Of a stretch of 64,000 nucleotides of DNA, positions 37,262-45,889 are shown one piece after another. Every line of letters starts with the position of its first letter. The stretch's first letter is position 1. The position numbers were made by a program, and so were the translations under genes. The stretch lies in assembly GCF_017310015.1 (NCBI RefSeq), contig NZ_CP022297.1, positions 2,976,001-3,040,000 on the forward strand, in the 5' to 3' direction. The DNA is from Marinobacterium iners (GTDB lineage: Bacteria; Pseudomonadota; Gammaproteobacteria; Pseudomonadales; Balneatricaceae). The notes beneath the pieces are model-generated. The model did not search any database. It was not told the DNA's origin and saw nothing but the letters and a program-made list of their open reading frames with translations.

Positions 37262-37693
37262 GTGTCCCGCGCAGACTATTACATTCTGCCGGACACCGAG
37301 CCCGAAAGCCGGGCGGCCTTTCTGTGCCGCCTGTGCGAAAAAATTCTCGGGCTCGGTATGCGTGTGTTCATCAGTACCGAGCACGAGACAGCGGCACGCC
37401 AGCTGGACCAGCAGTTGTGGACCGCACGTCCACAGAGTTTCGTCCCCCATGTTCTGCTGGGTGGACTGCCCGCCTCACCGATCGAGATCGGCTGGGGTGA
37501 GCAGTTGCCGAATCACCGTGAAGTCTTTATCAACCTGTCTGGCAGGCTTCCCGATACCGCATTCGAATTCGAACGCCTTGTCGAGATCGTTATTCAGACC
37601 CCCGAGGTGCTGGCCGCAACCCGCGAAAACTATGCGCGCTGCCGCGACCATGGCCTTGAGCTGCACCGAACCGACATGCGTCACCGCAGCTGA
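37262..37693 (+). CDS. holC: DNA polymerase III chi subunit
   Basis: Links the clamp loader to single-strand-binding protein. The 143-residue product starts at a GTG two bases after the pepA stop. The ADYYIL start, CRLCEKILGLGMRVFI and the FVPHVLLGG segment match the family, as does the pepA-holC order. Confidence 0.9.
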   Translation: MSRADYYILPDTEPESRAAFLCRLCEKILGLGMRVFISTEHETAARQLDQQLWTARPQSFVPHVLLGGLPASPIEIGWGEQLPNHREVFINLSGRLPDTAFEFERLVEIVIQTPEVLAATRENYARCRDHGLELHRTDMRHRS

Positions 37694-37733
37694 GTTGCCT
37701 ATACTGCATCCGTGACACAAGGAGCCCCGCCGG

Positions 37734-38864
37734 ATGAAAAAGCTGCTCACCTTCCTGTTATTGTTAATCCTTGCCGGCATAGCCCTTTACTGGTTCAACC
37801 GGCCCAAGCCCATTGAAGTCTCACTGACCACCGTTGAAACCGGCGTTGTGGAACAGCTCGCCGCCAACAGCCGTGCCGGCACCGTGCGTGCCTGTCGCCG
37901 CTCCCGCCTGTCGATGCCTCAGGGTGGTCGCGTCGAGCGCCTTTTGGTGGACGAAGGCGATCACGTGGAACAGGGGCAGGCCCTGCTGGAACTCTGGAAC
38001 CGCGACATCAAGGCACGCATGGATGAAGTGGCCGCCACCCTCAGGGCCCGCGAGATTCATGCCAGCGCCCTCTGTGACACCGCCGCTCTGGCACAGCGTG
38101 AAGCGCGCAGAACCGAGTCACTGGCCCGTGAGCGCCTGGCCTCTGATGAACTGCTGGATCAGCGCCAGACCGAGTCCCGCCGTGCCGCATTGGCCTGCGA
38201 GGAGGCCCAGGCGCTGACTGAGCAGGCCGAGGCCACGCTCCGACTGCATCAGGTGCTGTTGGAAGAAACCCTGCTCAAGGCGCCCTTTGCCGGGGTCGTC
38301 GCCGAAATCAATGGCGAGGTGGGCGAGTACGTCACCCCCTCCCCACCCGGCGTCCCCACACCGCCGGCCGTTGACCTGATCGACGACAGCTGCCTGTATG
38401 TGCGCGCCCCCATCGATGAAGTCGAGGCCGCACGGCTGGCGATGGGTCAGCCGGTGCGCATCACGCTGGACGCCTTCCGGGGCCAGAGTTTTGCCGGCGA
38501 GGTCTCGCGCATTGCGCCCTTTGTCTCCGAGCTGGAAAAACAGGCCCGCACCGTCGATGTGGATGTTCGCTTCACCCCACCACCCACCGATGCCCACCTG
38601 CTGGTCGGATACAGTGCCGATATTGAAGTGATCATCCAGCAGCACGCGGACGTGCTGCGTGTGCCGACTGAAACCCTGCTTCAGAACAACCGAGTACTGC
38701 GCTATGACGACGACAGCGGCACCCTGCAGGCCGTGCAACTCAAGACCGGACTGGGCAACTGGACCTGGACCGAAGTGGTCGAGGGCCTTGAAGCAGGCGA
38801 TCGCATTCTGCGCTCACTGGACAGCGGAGCGGGCGATGGCGCTCGGGTGGTACCGGCGCCATGA
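37734..38864 (+). CDS. Periplasmic adaptor (membrane fusion) protein of an ABC exporter
   Basis: A 376-residue HlyD/MacA-like protein anchored by one N-terminal helix (residues 3-20). The lipoyl half-motifs flank a coiled-coil hairpin (about 95-180), followed by a beta-barrel domain and a membrane-proximal domain. It heads a four-gene operon with an ATPase and two permeases; its stop overlaps the ATPase start (ATGA). The cargo is unknown. Confidence 0.85.
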   Translation: MKKLLTFLLLLILAGIALYWFNRPKPIEVSLTTVETGVVEQLAANSRAGTVRACRRSRLSMPQGGRVERLLVDEGDHVEQGQALLELWNRDIKARMDEVAATLRAREIHASALCDTAALAQREARRTESLARERLASDELLDQRQTESRRAALACEEAQALTEQAEATLRLHQVLLEETLLKAPFAGVVAEINGEVGEYVTPSPPGVPTPPAVDLIDDSCLYVRAPIDEVEAARLAMGQPVRITLDAFRGQSFAGEVSRIAPFVSELEKQARTVDVDVRFTPPPTDAHLLVGYSADIEVIIQQHADVLRVPTETLLQNNRVLRYDDDSGTLQAVQLKTGLGNWTWTEVVEGLEAGDRILRSLDSGAGDGARVVPAP

Positions 38865-39544
38865 TCCGGTTGCAGCAGCTGTGCAAGCGTTATCAGCTGG
38901 GGGACGAACCGGTACAGGCGCTGGACCATGTGGACCTTGAGATCGAAGCCGGTGAATACCTCTCCGTCATGGGCCCCTCAGGCTCCGGCAAGTCTACCCT
39001 GCTGAACATGCTGGGACTGCTGGACACCCCCGACAGCGGACACTACTGGCTCGACGACACGGACATGATGACGCTGAAAGAGGAAGCCCGAGCCGCCGAG
39101 CGCAACCGTCGCATCGGCTTCGTGTTTCAGGCCTACCACCTGATTGACCGTCTGACCGCCCGCGAGAACATTGAGCTGCCACTGGTGTTGACCGGCACCG
39201 AACCGTCCGCGCGTCGACCGCGGGTGGACGAACTGCTCACGCGACTGGGACTGGAACGCCACGCCAACCACCTTCCCCACCAGCTCTCCGGCGGCCAGCG
39301 ACAGCGCGTTGCCATCGCCCGTGCCGTGATCCGCAAACCCGGCCTGCTGTTGGCAGACGAGCCCACCGGCAACCTCGACAGCCACTCGGGACAGGACGTA
39401 ATCGAACTGCTGGAAGAGCTGAACGAGGACGGCATCACGCTTGTGATCGTCACCCACGATGCCGCTATGGGCAGGCGTGCCCGGCGCAGGCTCTGGATGC
39501 AGGATGGCCGTCTGCTGAAGGATGAGCGAGATGCAGGCCACTGA
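38861..39544 (+). CDS. ABC exporter ATP-binding protein (MacB/LolD type)
   Basis: A 227-residue ATPase with Walker A GPSGSGKSTLLN, Q-loop FQAYHLIDRL, signature LSGGQRQRVAIARAV and Walker B LLLADEPTGNLDS. The pattern belongs to the MacB/LolD/FtsE group that powers mechanotransmission permeases. It overlaps its neighbours at both ends. Confidence 0.93.
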   Translation: MIRLQQLCKRYQLGDEPVQALDHVDLEIEAGEYLSVMGPSGSGKSTLLNMLGLLDTPDSGHYWLDDTDMMTLKEEARAAERNRRIGFVFQAYHLIDRLTARENIELPLVLTGTEPSARRPRVDELLTRLGLERHANHLPHQLSGGQRQRVAIARAVIRKPGLLLADEPTGNLDSHSGQDVIELLEELNEDGITLVIVTHDAAMGRRARRRLWMQDGRLLKDERDAGH

Positions 39545-40751
39545 TCTGATCCGATTCAACCTGCGCCTGCTCACGGGGCAATGGTTTCGTACGTTGATGA
39601 CCCTTCTGGCTACAGCCGTCGGTGTCTCGGCCGTACTGCTGTTGACCGGCATGGGGGAAGGCGCGCGTCGCTTCGTGCTGGAAGAGTTCAGCCTGCTGGG
39701 CAACGATGTGCTGATCGTGCTGCCGGGGCGCAAGGAAACCACCGGGGGCCTGCCGCCACTGACCGGCGAAGGCACGCGCGACCTCACGCTGGATGATGCC
39801 CGTGCGGTACTGGGACTGCCGGGGGTCAAGGCGGTTGCCCCTCTGGTCGTTGGGCTGACACAAGCGGAAGCCAACGGTCGCAACCGAGAGTTGATGGTGG
39901 TCGGCACCAGTGAGGCATTTTTCCAGATTCGGCAGCTCAGCGCCGCCCAGGGACGTCTGCTGCCTGTACTGGAACTGGAGCGGGCCGAGCCGGTTTGTGT
40001 CATCGGTCAGGTCGTGCGAGAGGACCTGTTCGACCAGACACCGGTACTGGGTCGCTGGCTGCGCACCGCTGACCGACGCTGCCGCGTCATTGGGGTGCTG
40101 GAAAATCGTGGCGTTTCCCTTGGAACCGACATGAGCGAGGCGGTGATCATCCCGGTCGCCAGCGCACAGCAACTGTTCGATACTCAGGGACTGTTCCGAC
40201 TGTTTGTACAGGTCCGCCATGTTGACATGACCGATGACGTTAAGCCGGCCATTCTTGATCTGATTCAGGCGCGACATCAGGGCGAGCGGGACGTCACCCT
40301 GATCACACAGGACAGCCTGCTGGGCGTATTCAATGACATTTTGCAACTGCTGACACTGGCGGTCGGAGCCATTGCGGCCATCAGTCTGGTGGTCGCCGGC
40401 ATTCTGATCATGAACATCACCCTGATCAGCGTCAGCCAGCGCACCTCGGAGATCGGGCTGCTCAAGGCACTGGGCGCCAGTGAGCGTCAGGTGCACCGCC
40501 TGTTCCTCAGCGAGGCGCTGATGATGGCTCTGCTGGGTGCCGCGCTGGGCGTAATGATCGGTTATGCACTGCTCTGGACCGGTCACTGGCTCTGGCCACA
40601 GTTCCCGGTTTCGGTTCCGGGGTGGGCGCTGGCCGGGGCCATCCTGCTGGCCATCGCGGTTGCGCTTGTGTTTGCCTGGCTGCCGGCACGCAAGGCCGCC
40701 CGCCTGCCCCCCGTTCTGGCACTCAAGGGCATTACCGATGCGCAGCGCTGA
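39522..40751 (+). CDS. FtsX/MacB-like ABC permease, first of two
   Basis: A 409-residue permease: one N-terminal helix (about 20-45), a large periplasmic MacB_PCD-like domain (about 50-260), then three helices (FtsX domain) with SQRTSEIGLLKALGASERQV near residue 307. It overlaps the ATPase end by 23 bases. An alternative start at 39531 is possible. The next gene encodes a second, similar permease. Confidence 0.88.
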   Translation: MSEMQATDLIRFNLRLLTGQWFRTLMTLLATAVGVSAVLLLTGMGEGARRFVLEEFSLLGNDVLIVLPGRKETTGGLPPLTGEGTRDLTLDDARAVLGLPGVKAVAPLVVGLTQAEANGRNRELMVVGTSEAFFQIRQLSAAQGRLLPVLELERAEPVCVIGQVVREDLFDQTPVLGRWLRTADRRCRVIGVLENRGVSLGTDMSEAVIIPVASAQQLFDTQGLFRLFVQVRHVDMTDDVKPAILDLIQARHQGERDVTLITQDSLLGVFNDILQLLTLAVGAIAAISLVVAGILIMNITLISVSQRTSEIGLLKALGASERQVHRLFLSEALMMALLGAALGVMIGYALLWTGHWLWPQFPVSVPGWALAGAILLAIAVALVFAWLPARKAARLPPVLALKGITDAQR

Positions 40752-41934
40752 CTATATCCGCCTGACCCTGACCAGCCTGCGCGCCAGCCGCATGCGCAGC
40801 AGCCTGACCATTCTGGGCATCGCCATCGGTATCTGTGCGGTGGTGCTGCTGACGACGCTGGGCGCGGGCATTCGGCTCTATGTACTGGAAAACTTTTCCC
40901 AGTTCGGCACCCGCATCATCGCCATCAACCCAGGAAAATCCCAGACCGGCGGCACCGGAGGCCTGCTCGCCAGCACCCGCCCCCTGCTGGTCGAGGATGC
41001 CTGGAGCCTGCAGTCTCTGCCCTTTGTGGAGCATGTCGTTCCGGTGGTTCAGGGCAGCGGCGCCATTGAATTCGGCCGGCGTGTACGCCACACCGACATT
41101 ATCGGCAGCGGCAGCGATATGGCCGCGGCCTGGCGCTTCGAGATCGCTCAGGGCCGCTTTCTGCCCGACAGTCGCAACGGTTATCCACAGCCCTGGGCAG
41201 TACTGGGCCACAAGGTCAAACAGGAACTCTTTGGCACACAGAATGCGCTTGGCCAGTTCATCCGCGTGGGCGGCGAACGCTACCGGGTGGTGGGTGTCAT
41301 GACCGAGAAGGGACAGATGCTGGGCTTCGATCTGGACGACATCGTCTACATCCCTGTGGAACGCGCCCTGAGCCTGTTCAACCGCAGCGGCCTGATGGAG
41401 ATCGACGTGACCTATCGGCCCGGGATCAGCGCATCCTCCATGGCCGAACAGGTCCGCCAACGGCTGATTGACCGCCATGGTGTCGAGGACTTTTCCCTCA
41501 TCACCCAAGATGAAATGCTGAAAAGCCTTGATCGTATCCTCGGTATCCTGACGCTGGCCGTTGGTGGACTGGGCGGCATATCCCTGCTGGTCGGCGCCAT
41601 CGGCATCGTGACCATCATGGTCACCACCGTGCACGAACGCCGCGCCGAAATCGGCCTGCTACGCGCCGTTGGCGCAACGCGCCGGCAGGTGATGTGGCTG
41701 TTTCTGGGTGAAGCCGTACTCCTCTCTCTGCTGGGTGGCATCGCCGGCATTCTGCTCAGCGGTCTGGCACTGGCCGCGCTGGCCTTGGGCATTCCCGGAC
41801 TGCCCATACAACTCGACCCATTTTACCTGCTGCTGGCACTGGCACTTTCCGCACTGGTGGGGCTTATCTCGGGCGTATTACCGGCCAAGCGCGCCGCCGG
41901 TCTAAACCCGGTGCTGGCGCTGCAGAGTGAGTGA
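40738..41934 (+). CDS. FtsX/MacB-like ABC permease, second of two
   Basis: A 398-residue permease with the same layout as its neighbour: helix 1, MacB_PCD-like periplasmic domain, and three C-terminal helices with VHERRAEIGLLRAVGATRRQV. I chose the ATG at 40738, which overlaps the upstream gene by 14 bases and gives a start MRSADYIRLTLTSLRAS like that of the first permease. Two distinct permeases imply a heterodimer. It is the last core gene before the island. Confidence 0.88.
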   Translation: MRSADYIRLTLTSLRASRMRSSLTILGIAIGICAVVLLTTLGAGIRLYVLENFSQFGTRIIAINPGKSQTGGTGGLLASTRPLLVEDAWSLQSLPFVEHVVPVVQGSGAIEFGRRVRHTDIIGSGSDMAAAWRFEIAQGRFLPDSRNGYPQPWAVLGHKVKQELFGTQNALGQFIRVGGERYRVVGVMTEKGQMLGFDLDDIVYIPVERALSLFNRSGLMEIDVTYRPGISASSMAEQVRQRLIDRHGVEDFSLITQDEMLKSLDRILGILTLAVGGLGGISLLVGAIGIVTIMVTTVHERRAEIGLLRAVGATRRQVMWLFLGEAVLLSLLGGIAGILLSGLALAALALGIPGLPIQLDPFYLLLALALSALVGLISGVLPAKRAAGLNPVLALQSE

Positions 41935-42036
41935 GGCGGATGCACAGGTGCTGCGTTTAGATTGGGCGGTGGTGGTTAGCCTTGTCGGATTGAAAAGTTC
42001 TGGTGTTGGCCCTTTGCAGACCTTTAGGGAGTTCTA

Positions 42037-42321
42037 ATGAACGCACCGCGACAATTAACGCCCAGCATCAGCAGCGGAGAGAAGCACTGCCCGCTGCATG
42101 CTCTTGTCGGGCAACTGAAGCTGAATACCCCACTTCGGTGGGTACCATTGCGGGATTGGAGCTGGGCGCGGCTTGTACCTCTGCTTGATGCGAGTTCTCC
42201 CGGACTCACCCTCAATTTCGGGGTGCGCAACTCGCGCGTACTTACTGACTTCACAAAAAATGTTCTGGCAATCGATGAGCTGAAGACTGCGGCCCCAGAG
42301 ACTTTGGAACCTCACGCCTAG
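42037..42321 (+). other. Orphan gene start at the island edge
   Basis: An ATG preceded by AGGGAG at ideal spacing opens MNAPRQLTPSISSG, but the frame then runs antisense through the 3' end of the pyrophosphorylase-like gene and looks non-native. The likely reading is that the first few codons and promoter of a chromosomal gene were left behind when the island inserted near 42045-42055. Confidence 0.3.
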
Positions 42322-43092
42322 CCGTTCGAACTCGGCGTCAGCACGCTCGGCCATGACCTGAATAATCTCAGCCTCGTTCAGACCTGCCGTGTCACTGAAG
42401 CACTTGCTAATGCCATCCCGGGCTCCGGGGCCAGCCACGACGAACTCCATCTCGGAGAAGTTGATCAACTCGCTGTAGTTGATGTCGATGACGAATTGGA
42501 ACGCGAGAAAATCCCCCAGCGACGGGTAGCTACGCAGCAACTCGAATGCGCCGCGGAGCGAGTCCGCCCTCGCCATCTTCTTTGGCGCTCCATCGGCCAT
42601 CATGTACTCGATTAGCCGCAGGTGGTTGCGGTGCTTGCGCGGGCTACCGAATGCCGGTGACGGCATGATGTAGGCGGCCGAGTAAATGCGCTCACCTTCC
42701 TCCAGCAGGCCGTCCAACACTTTCGCATATGCGTCGAACGAAAAGTCTCCCCAGCTCAGCGCGCCAAACCGCGAGCACAAGCTCTCCCACGTTTCGATCT
42801 TATTGAAGAGCTTGAACAACATCGTGCGGAAAAAGACCTCCTCAGCCGACTGCGAGCCCTCGTAGATCACGTGGCGAATGAGGTACTGACTCACACGATC
42901 CGATGCACGGTACGCGTTCGTGAAACGGTACCTGTCTAGGATCGGATCCTCAGTCCATGGCGATTCGGTACCGAGCACGCGGCGCATGAAAATATCCTGG
43001 CGCTCCGAAGCAAAACGCCAATAGGTGTCAAATACGGGCGTCGTCTTAAGTACACGACCGCCCGGCAGCCGAATGTCATAAGCAGCCCGCAT
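42055..43092 (-). CDS. Alpha-glutamyl/putrescinyl-thymine pyrophosphorylase-like protein
   Basis: A 345-residue soluble protein. The segment YWRFASERQDIFMRR, then PWTEDPILDRYRFTNAYRASDRVSQYL and WGDFSFDAYAKVL, is the pattern I recall for the helical aGPT-Pplase family, predicted by comparative genomics to act on hypermodified thymine in phage-like DNA; related to the 5-hmdU DNA kinase helical domain. I chose the ATG at 43092, two bases after the upstream stop, with GGAG in front. Last gene of the six-gene operon. Biochemical function is not established. Confidence 0.7.
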   Translation of the reverse strand: MRAAYDIRLPGGRVLKTTPVFDTYWRFASERQDIFMRRVLGTESPWTEDPILDRYRFTNAYRASDRVSQYLIRHVIYEGSQSAEEVFFRTMLFKLFNKIETWESLCSRFGALSWGDFSFDAYAKVLDGLLEEGERIYSAAYIMPSPAFGSPRKHRNHLRLIEYMMADGAPKKMARADSLRGAFELLRSYPSLGDFLAFQFVIDINYSELINFSEMEFVVAGPGARDGISKCFSDTAGLNEAEIIQVMAERADAEFERLGVRFQSLWGRSLQLIDCQNIFCEVSKYARVAHPEIEGESGRTRIKQRYKPRPAPIPQWYPPKWGIQLQLPDKSMQRAVLLSAADAGR

Positions 43093-43094
43093 CC

Positions 43095-43640
43095 TCACTC
43101 CGCCCACGAGGCACCCGTCCGGTTCCTACCGAACGAGACGCGAGAGTTATCGGGGTTCACGCGGCTCTTGCGCAAATAAGCTTCGTGTATCCAGCCTTGG
43201 ACGGTTTCCGCATCATCCGACCATGAATGGATACTCGCGAACCCACACTCGATGTTGTCGTGAAGACGAGGCGGGATCGTATAAGGGTTGTACTTGTTGG
43301 GTTCTGGGTATGGGTATGAGGGGAGGAGAATGCCGAGTAGCCCAGAACGAGGGTTGTACTGCGTATGCCGAATTGATGAGCCGATCTCCCAGTCGACATG
43401 CTTGCGCTGCCAAGTCTCTGCGCCAATCAAGACAACTGTCACTGAGGTGTCTCGAAGGTATTCATCTCGAATTTTCTGCCGGATAGTGTCCGTGGGTAGG
43501 TTCGGATTGATGTCGCCAATCCGCACCGAGCCGGGCACAATCGAGCCAAAGGCGTTCCCAAAGCGTAGCTCGAAGATCTTCTTGTAGCTCTCGTCGAGCG
43601 CATGGTGGTAGCTGACGAAGACCTTGTGTCTGTTGCTCAT
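43095..43640 (-). CDS. TIR-like protein (ThsB/DUF1863 type)
   Basis: A 181-residue protein starting MSNRHKVFVSYHHALD, from the ATG at 43640 seven bases after GAGG (a GTG four codons upstream is less likely). The flavodoxin-like TIR core shows KVFVSYHH (strand A), TSVTVVLIGAETW (strand D) and KHVDWEIGSSI, whose Glu is at the NAD-cleaving position of TIR enzymes. This pattern is that of ThsB, the signal-producing part of Thoeris. There is no ThsA next to it. Confidence 0.75.
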   Translation of the reverse strand: MSNRHKVFVSYHHALDESYKKIFELRFGNAFGSIVPGSVRIGDINPNLPTDTIRQKIRDEYLRDTSVTVVLIGAETWQRKHVDWEIGSSIRHTQYNPRSGLLGILLPSYPYPEPNKYNPYTIPPRLHDNIECGFASIHSWSDDAETVQGWIHEAYLRKSRVNPDNSRVSFGRNRTGASWAE

Positions 43641-43671
43641 GTCATTCCTCACGAAGTTGACTCCCCACTGC

Positions 43672-44772
43672 TTACTTCAGTTCTCCGCTCACAGAGTGGG
43701 GCTCATAGAAAAGTTGGTGGCCGTCCATATCAAGCGTCACGCGTCCACCTCGGTTGGTGCATAGAGCCCGAAAGACACGATAGCCGTCAAGGATCGCAGT
43801 TTCCCATTGCCACAGAGGAACCATCTCGACCTCGAAACCTGTGACAAACTCCTTGATCGTCTTCAGCAGGTCGAGGTCAACACGGTCAAGCCCCTTGAAG
43901 AAATTGAGCTGCTTGGCTCGACTAAAAACGATCGCTGAAACCGCCTCCTCGATAATCCACGCGCGAGCGCCGTCCTGTACCTCGTCAACCTTTCCGTCGC
44001 TCTTGCGCTTGGACCGCATGAGCGCACGCACAACCGGCGACCACCCGAGATGCACCACATAGGAGAAGTGGAAAATGTCGTGAAAACGGTAACCGTCCGG
44101 GTCCCCGATGTTGTCGGTGAGTCGGTCGCCAAAGTTGATTTCGTTGCAGCGCAGAATGACAGTGCGGTGGCTACCATGTGCGCGCTCAAGGAAGTCAACC
44201 TGCAACTGGCGAGGAAGCTGCTCCTCCATTGGGAAGGCGTCATCGAAGAGCGGCGCATAGTGCTTCTCTTCGGGCCACCGACTCCTAATCTTCTCCCTGT
44301 TCCGCACAGCCGCGTGGGATAGACTGACGCCGGCATCGTTGGCGATCCTGATCAGAAGCACCCAAACACGCCCAAGGAGCATATTCATGTCGCCGAGCCG
44401 CGATGCGCTGACTGCCGCGAGCACTTCACCCACAGCCGCTCCAAACTCAAGATGCTCCGAGAGTTGAGAACCACCCTCAGCAGGGAGCACAGTATTGTTG
44501 GACCCAGACAGCTCTTGAAGCAGTCCGGGGGCAGAGACTGCAGTGAGGCGCACAAAGTACCAAAGGAAGTCACCGAGCTCTTGGACCATCTTTTCACGAT
44601 AGACCGGGTAGGCATCGCGCTCACGACGCTTCTTCTTTAGCTCAGCGACGATGCTACCGGCTTCACCGATCAAACCCGCCGCGAGCAGCGCAGCGTGGTC
44701 TGGCTTGTCGGTAAATTTGTCAGTCTTAGAAGCGTGTTCGGCAAATTCAAGCAACCAGAAATTGTCCGTCAT
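43672..44772 (-). CDS. MazG-like nucleotide pyrophosphohydrolase with MazG_C domain
   Basis: A 366-residue fusion. Residues about 10-90 carry a MazG fold with metal-binding helices LIGEAGSIVAELKKKRRE and KMVQELGDFLWYFVRL, which hydrolyse NTPs to NMP and PPi. The rest (about 190-366: RCNEINFGDRLTDNIGDPDGYRFHDIFH and AWIIEEAVSAIVFSRAK) matches my memory of the MazG C-terminal domain, found with nucleotide-modification and TIR genes in conflict loci. GGAGCG precedes the ATG. The substrate is unknown. Confidence 0.75.
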   Translation of the reverse strand: MTDNFWLLEFAEHASKTDKFTDKPDHAALLAAGLIGEAGSIVAELKKKRRERDAYPVYREKMVQELGDFLWYFVRLTAVSAPGLLQELSGSNNTVLPAEGGSQLSEHLEFGAAVGEVLAAVSASRLGDMNMLLGRVWVLLIRIANDAGVSLSHAAVRNREKIRSRWPEEKHYAPLFDDAFPMEEQLPRQLQVDFLERAHGSHRTVILRCNEINFGDRLTDNIGDPDGYRFHDIFHFSYVVHLGWSPVVRALMRSKRKSDGKVDEVQDGARAWIIEEAVSAIVFSRAKQLNFFKGLDRVDLDLLKTIKEFVTGFEVEMVPLWQWETAILDGYRVFRALCTNRGGRVTLDMDGHQLFYEPHSVSGELK

Positions 44773-44781
44773 CGCACGCTC

Positions 44782-45402
44782 CTAGATGCATCGTTCGTGA
44801 TTTGCAAACTCCAGGGGATCACCCTGTACACCCCATTTGCCTTCACTTTCAAGCCAGCCCACGAAGGCGGCCGGTAGGTCATCCTCGAACACGCGGTGCC
44901 CTCTGCCAGAACAGATGTCGTCCTCGTCATTGCCGAACGAGCGGAATTGATCCGGGATTATTGGCGCCGAACGCCCCCAGTAAACGAATCTCGTGGCTAT
45001 AAGCACGCGATCAATCCCCGTGTCCCATTCGAGGTTGGCGGTGTTCAAACGTCCGTCGGGCAAGCTGTGATGCGAGTCGGCTTGCACCCACTGACTACCA
45101 TCACGACGGTAAATGTTGTCACCGTACATGGCCTTCAGGCTGCCCTTCAGGTTCGGTCGTTTCAGGTTGAACCGTGGGTCGCTCCAATAGTCGTCGAAAC
45201 CCAGGGTTTCGCTCACCTGCATGGCGTAGATGAGACGCCCCTGGTAGTCGTACCCACCCTTAGCTCCAGTCCCGACGACCCAATCACCGACAGACGCGCT
45301 CGAGCGGATCCTCGGCTTGCAAGTAGCCAGAGTACAGAATCCGAAGAATGGATTCGGAGCAAAGCCGAAATCACGCGCAACAACGTAAGAATAAAGTTTC
45401 AT
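44782..45402 (-). CDS. Nmad2 family putative nucleotide-modification protein
   Basis: A 206-residue protein starting MKLYSYVVARDFGFAPNPF, with FCTLATCKPRIRSSA and GDWVVGTGAKGG. This start and the TLATCKP-IR-GDWVVGTG core match the Nmad2 family (nucleotide modification associated domain 2), predicted from phage and mobile loci. Its ATG shares one base with the stop of the upstream TIR gene. No catalytic function has been shown as far as I know. Confidence 0.72.
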   Translation of the reverse strand: MKLYSYVVARDFGFAPNPFFGFCTLATCKPRIRSSASVGDWVVGTGAKGGYDYQGRLIYAMQVSETLGFDDYWSDPRFNLKRPNLKGSLKAMYGDNIYRRDGSQWVQADSHHSLPDGRLNTANLEWDTGIDRVLIATRFVYWGRSAPIIPDQFRSFGNDEDDICSGRGHRVFEDDLPAAFVGWLESEGKWGVQGDPLEFANHERCI

Positions 45403-45884
45403 CAGCAGTTATACCTCTGGATGATGTAGTCCGGGGAAGATTGAGGTCCCCCCGTCGATGGGTCGTCGAAGCTGCTGATTTTGCCGTTGATCGCGTCGAC
45501 GACACGCTCGCCCTGCCACCCCACGACAGCAGCGTCGCCGTGAGTTCGGAGGGCATCGGGCAAGTCGGCGTCCGTTGCACCTTGCGCGAACACGCCAACG
45601 ACATGCTTACCCTGTTCAATAGCGTACTGAATCTCCCAGTTTACCCACTCGCTCTGCGCAGTACCGTGCGTGATGAGGACAACCAAAGTACTCGCCCAGT
45701 CAATACGTGGCTTGAGGTATTTCGCCTTGATATAGTCAGTGTTGTTCGCGTTGTTCGGCTTATCACTATTGATCGAGCCGTCTCGTACCGTCATTCCGGC
45801 TTTAGAGATAAGCCCCTTCAGTTTTGGCAACATGCTGTCGTCTTCATGGACGTGAGAAATAAAGATATTCTTCGTGTCTCCCAT
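45402..45884 (-). CDS. TIR-domain protein, single domain
   Basis: A 160-residue TIR protein that is nearly all domain: KNIFISHVHEDD (strand A), DWASTLVVLITHGT (strand D), SEWVNWEIQYAIEQGK with the conserved Glu, and KHVVGVFAQG. It starts five bases after the TIR-SLOG gene's stop, with GGAG inside the end of that gene, so translation is coupled. With its neighbour it could produce or consume an NAD-derived signal. Confidence 0.8.
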   Translation of the reverse strand: MGDTKNIFISHVHEDDSMLPKLKGLISKAGMTVRDGSINSDKPNNANNTDYIKAKYLKPRIDWASTLVVLITHGTAQSEWVNWEIQYAIEQGKHVVGVFAQGATDADLPDALRTHGDAAVVGWQGERVVDAINGKISSFDDPSTGGPQSSPDYIIQRYNC

Positions 45885-45889
45885 ACTCT

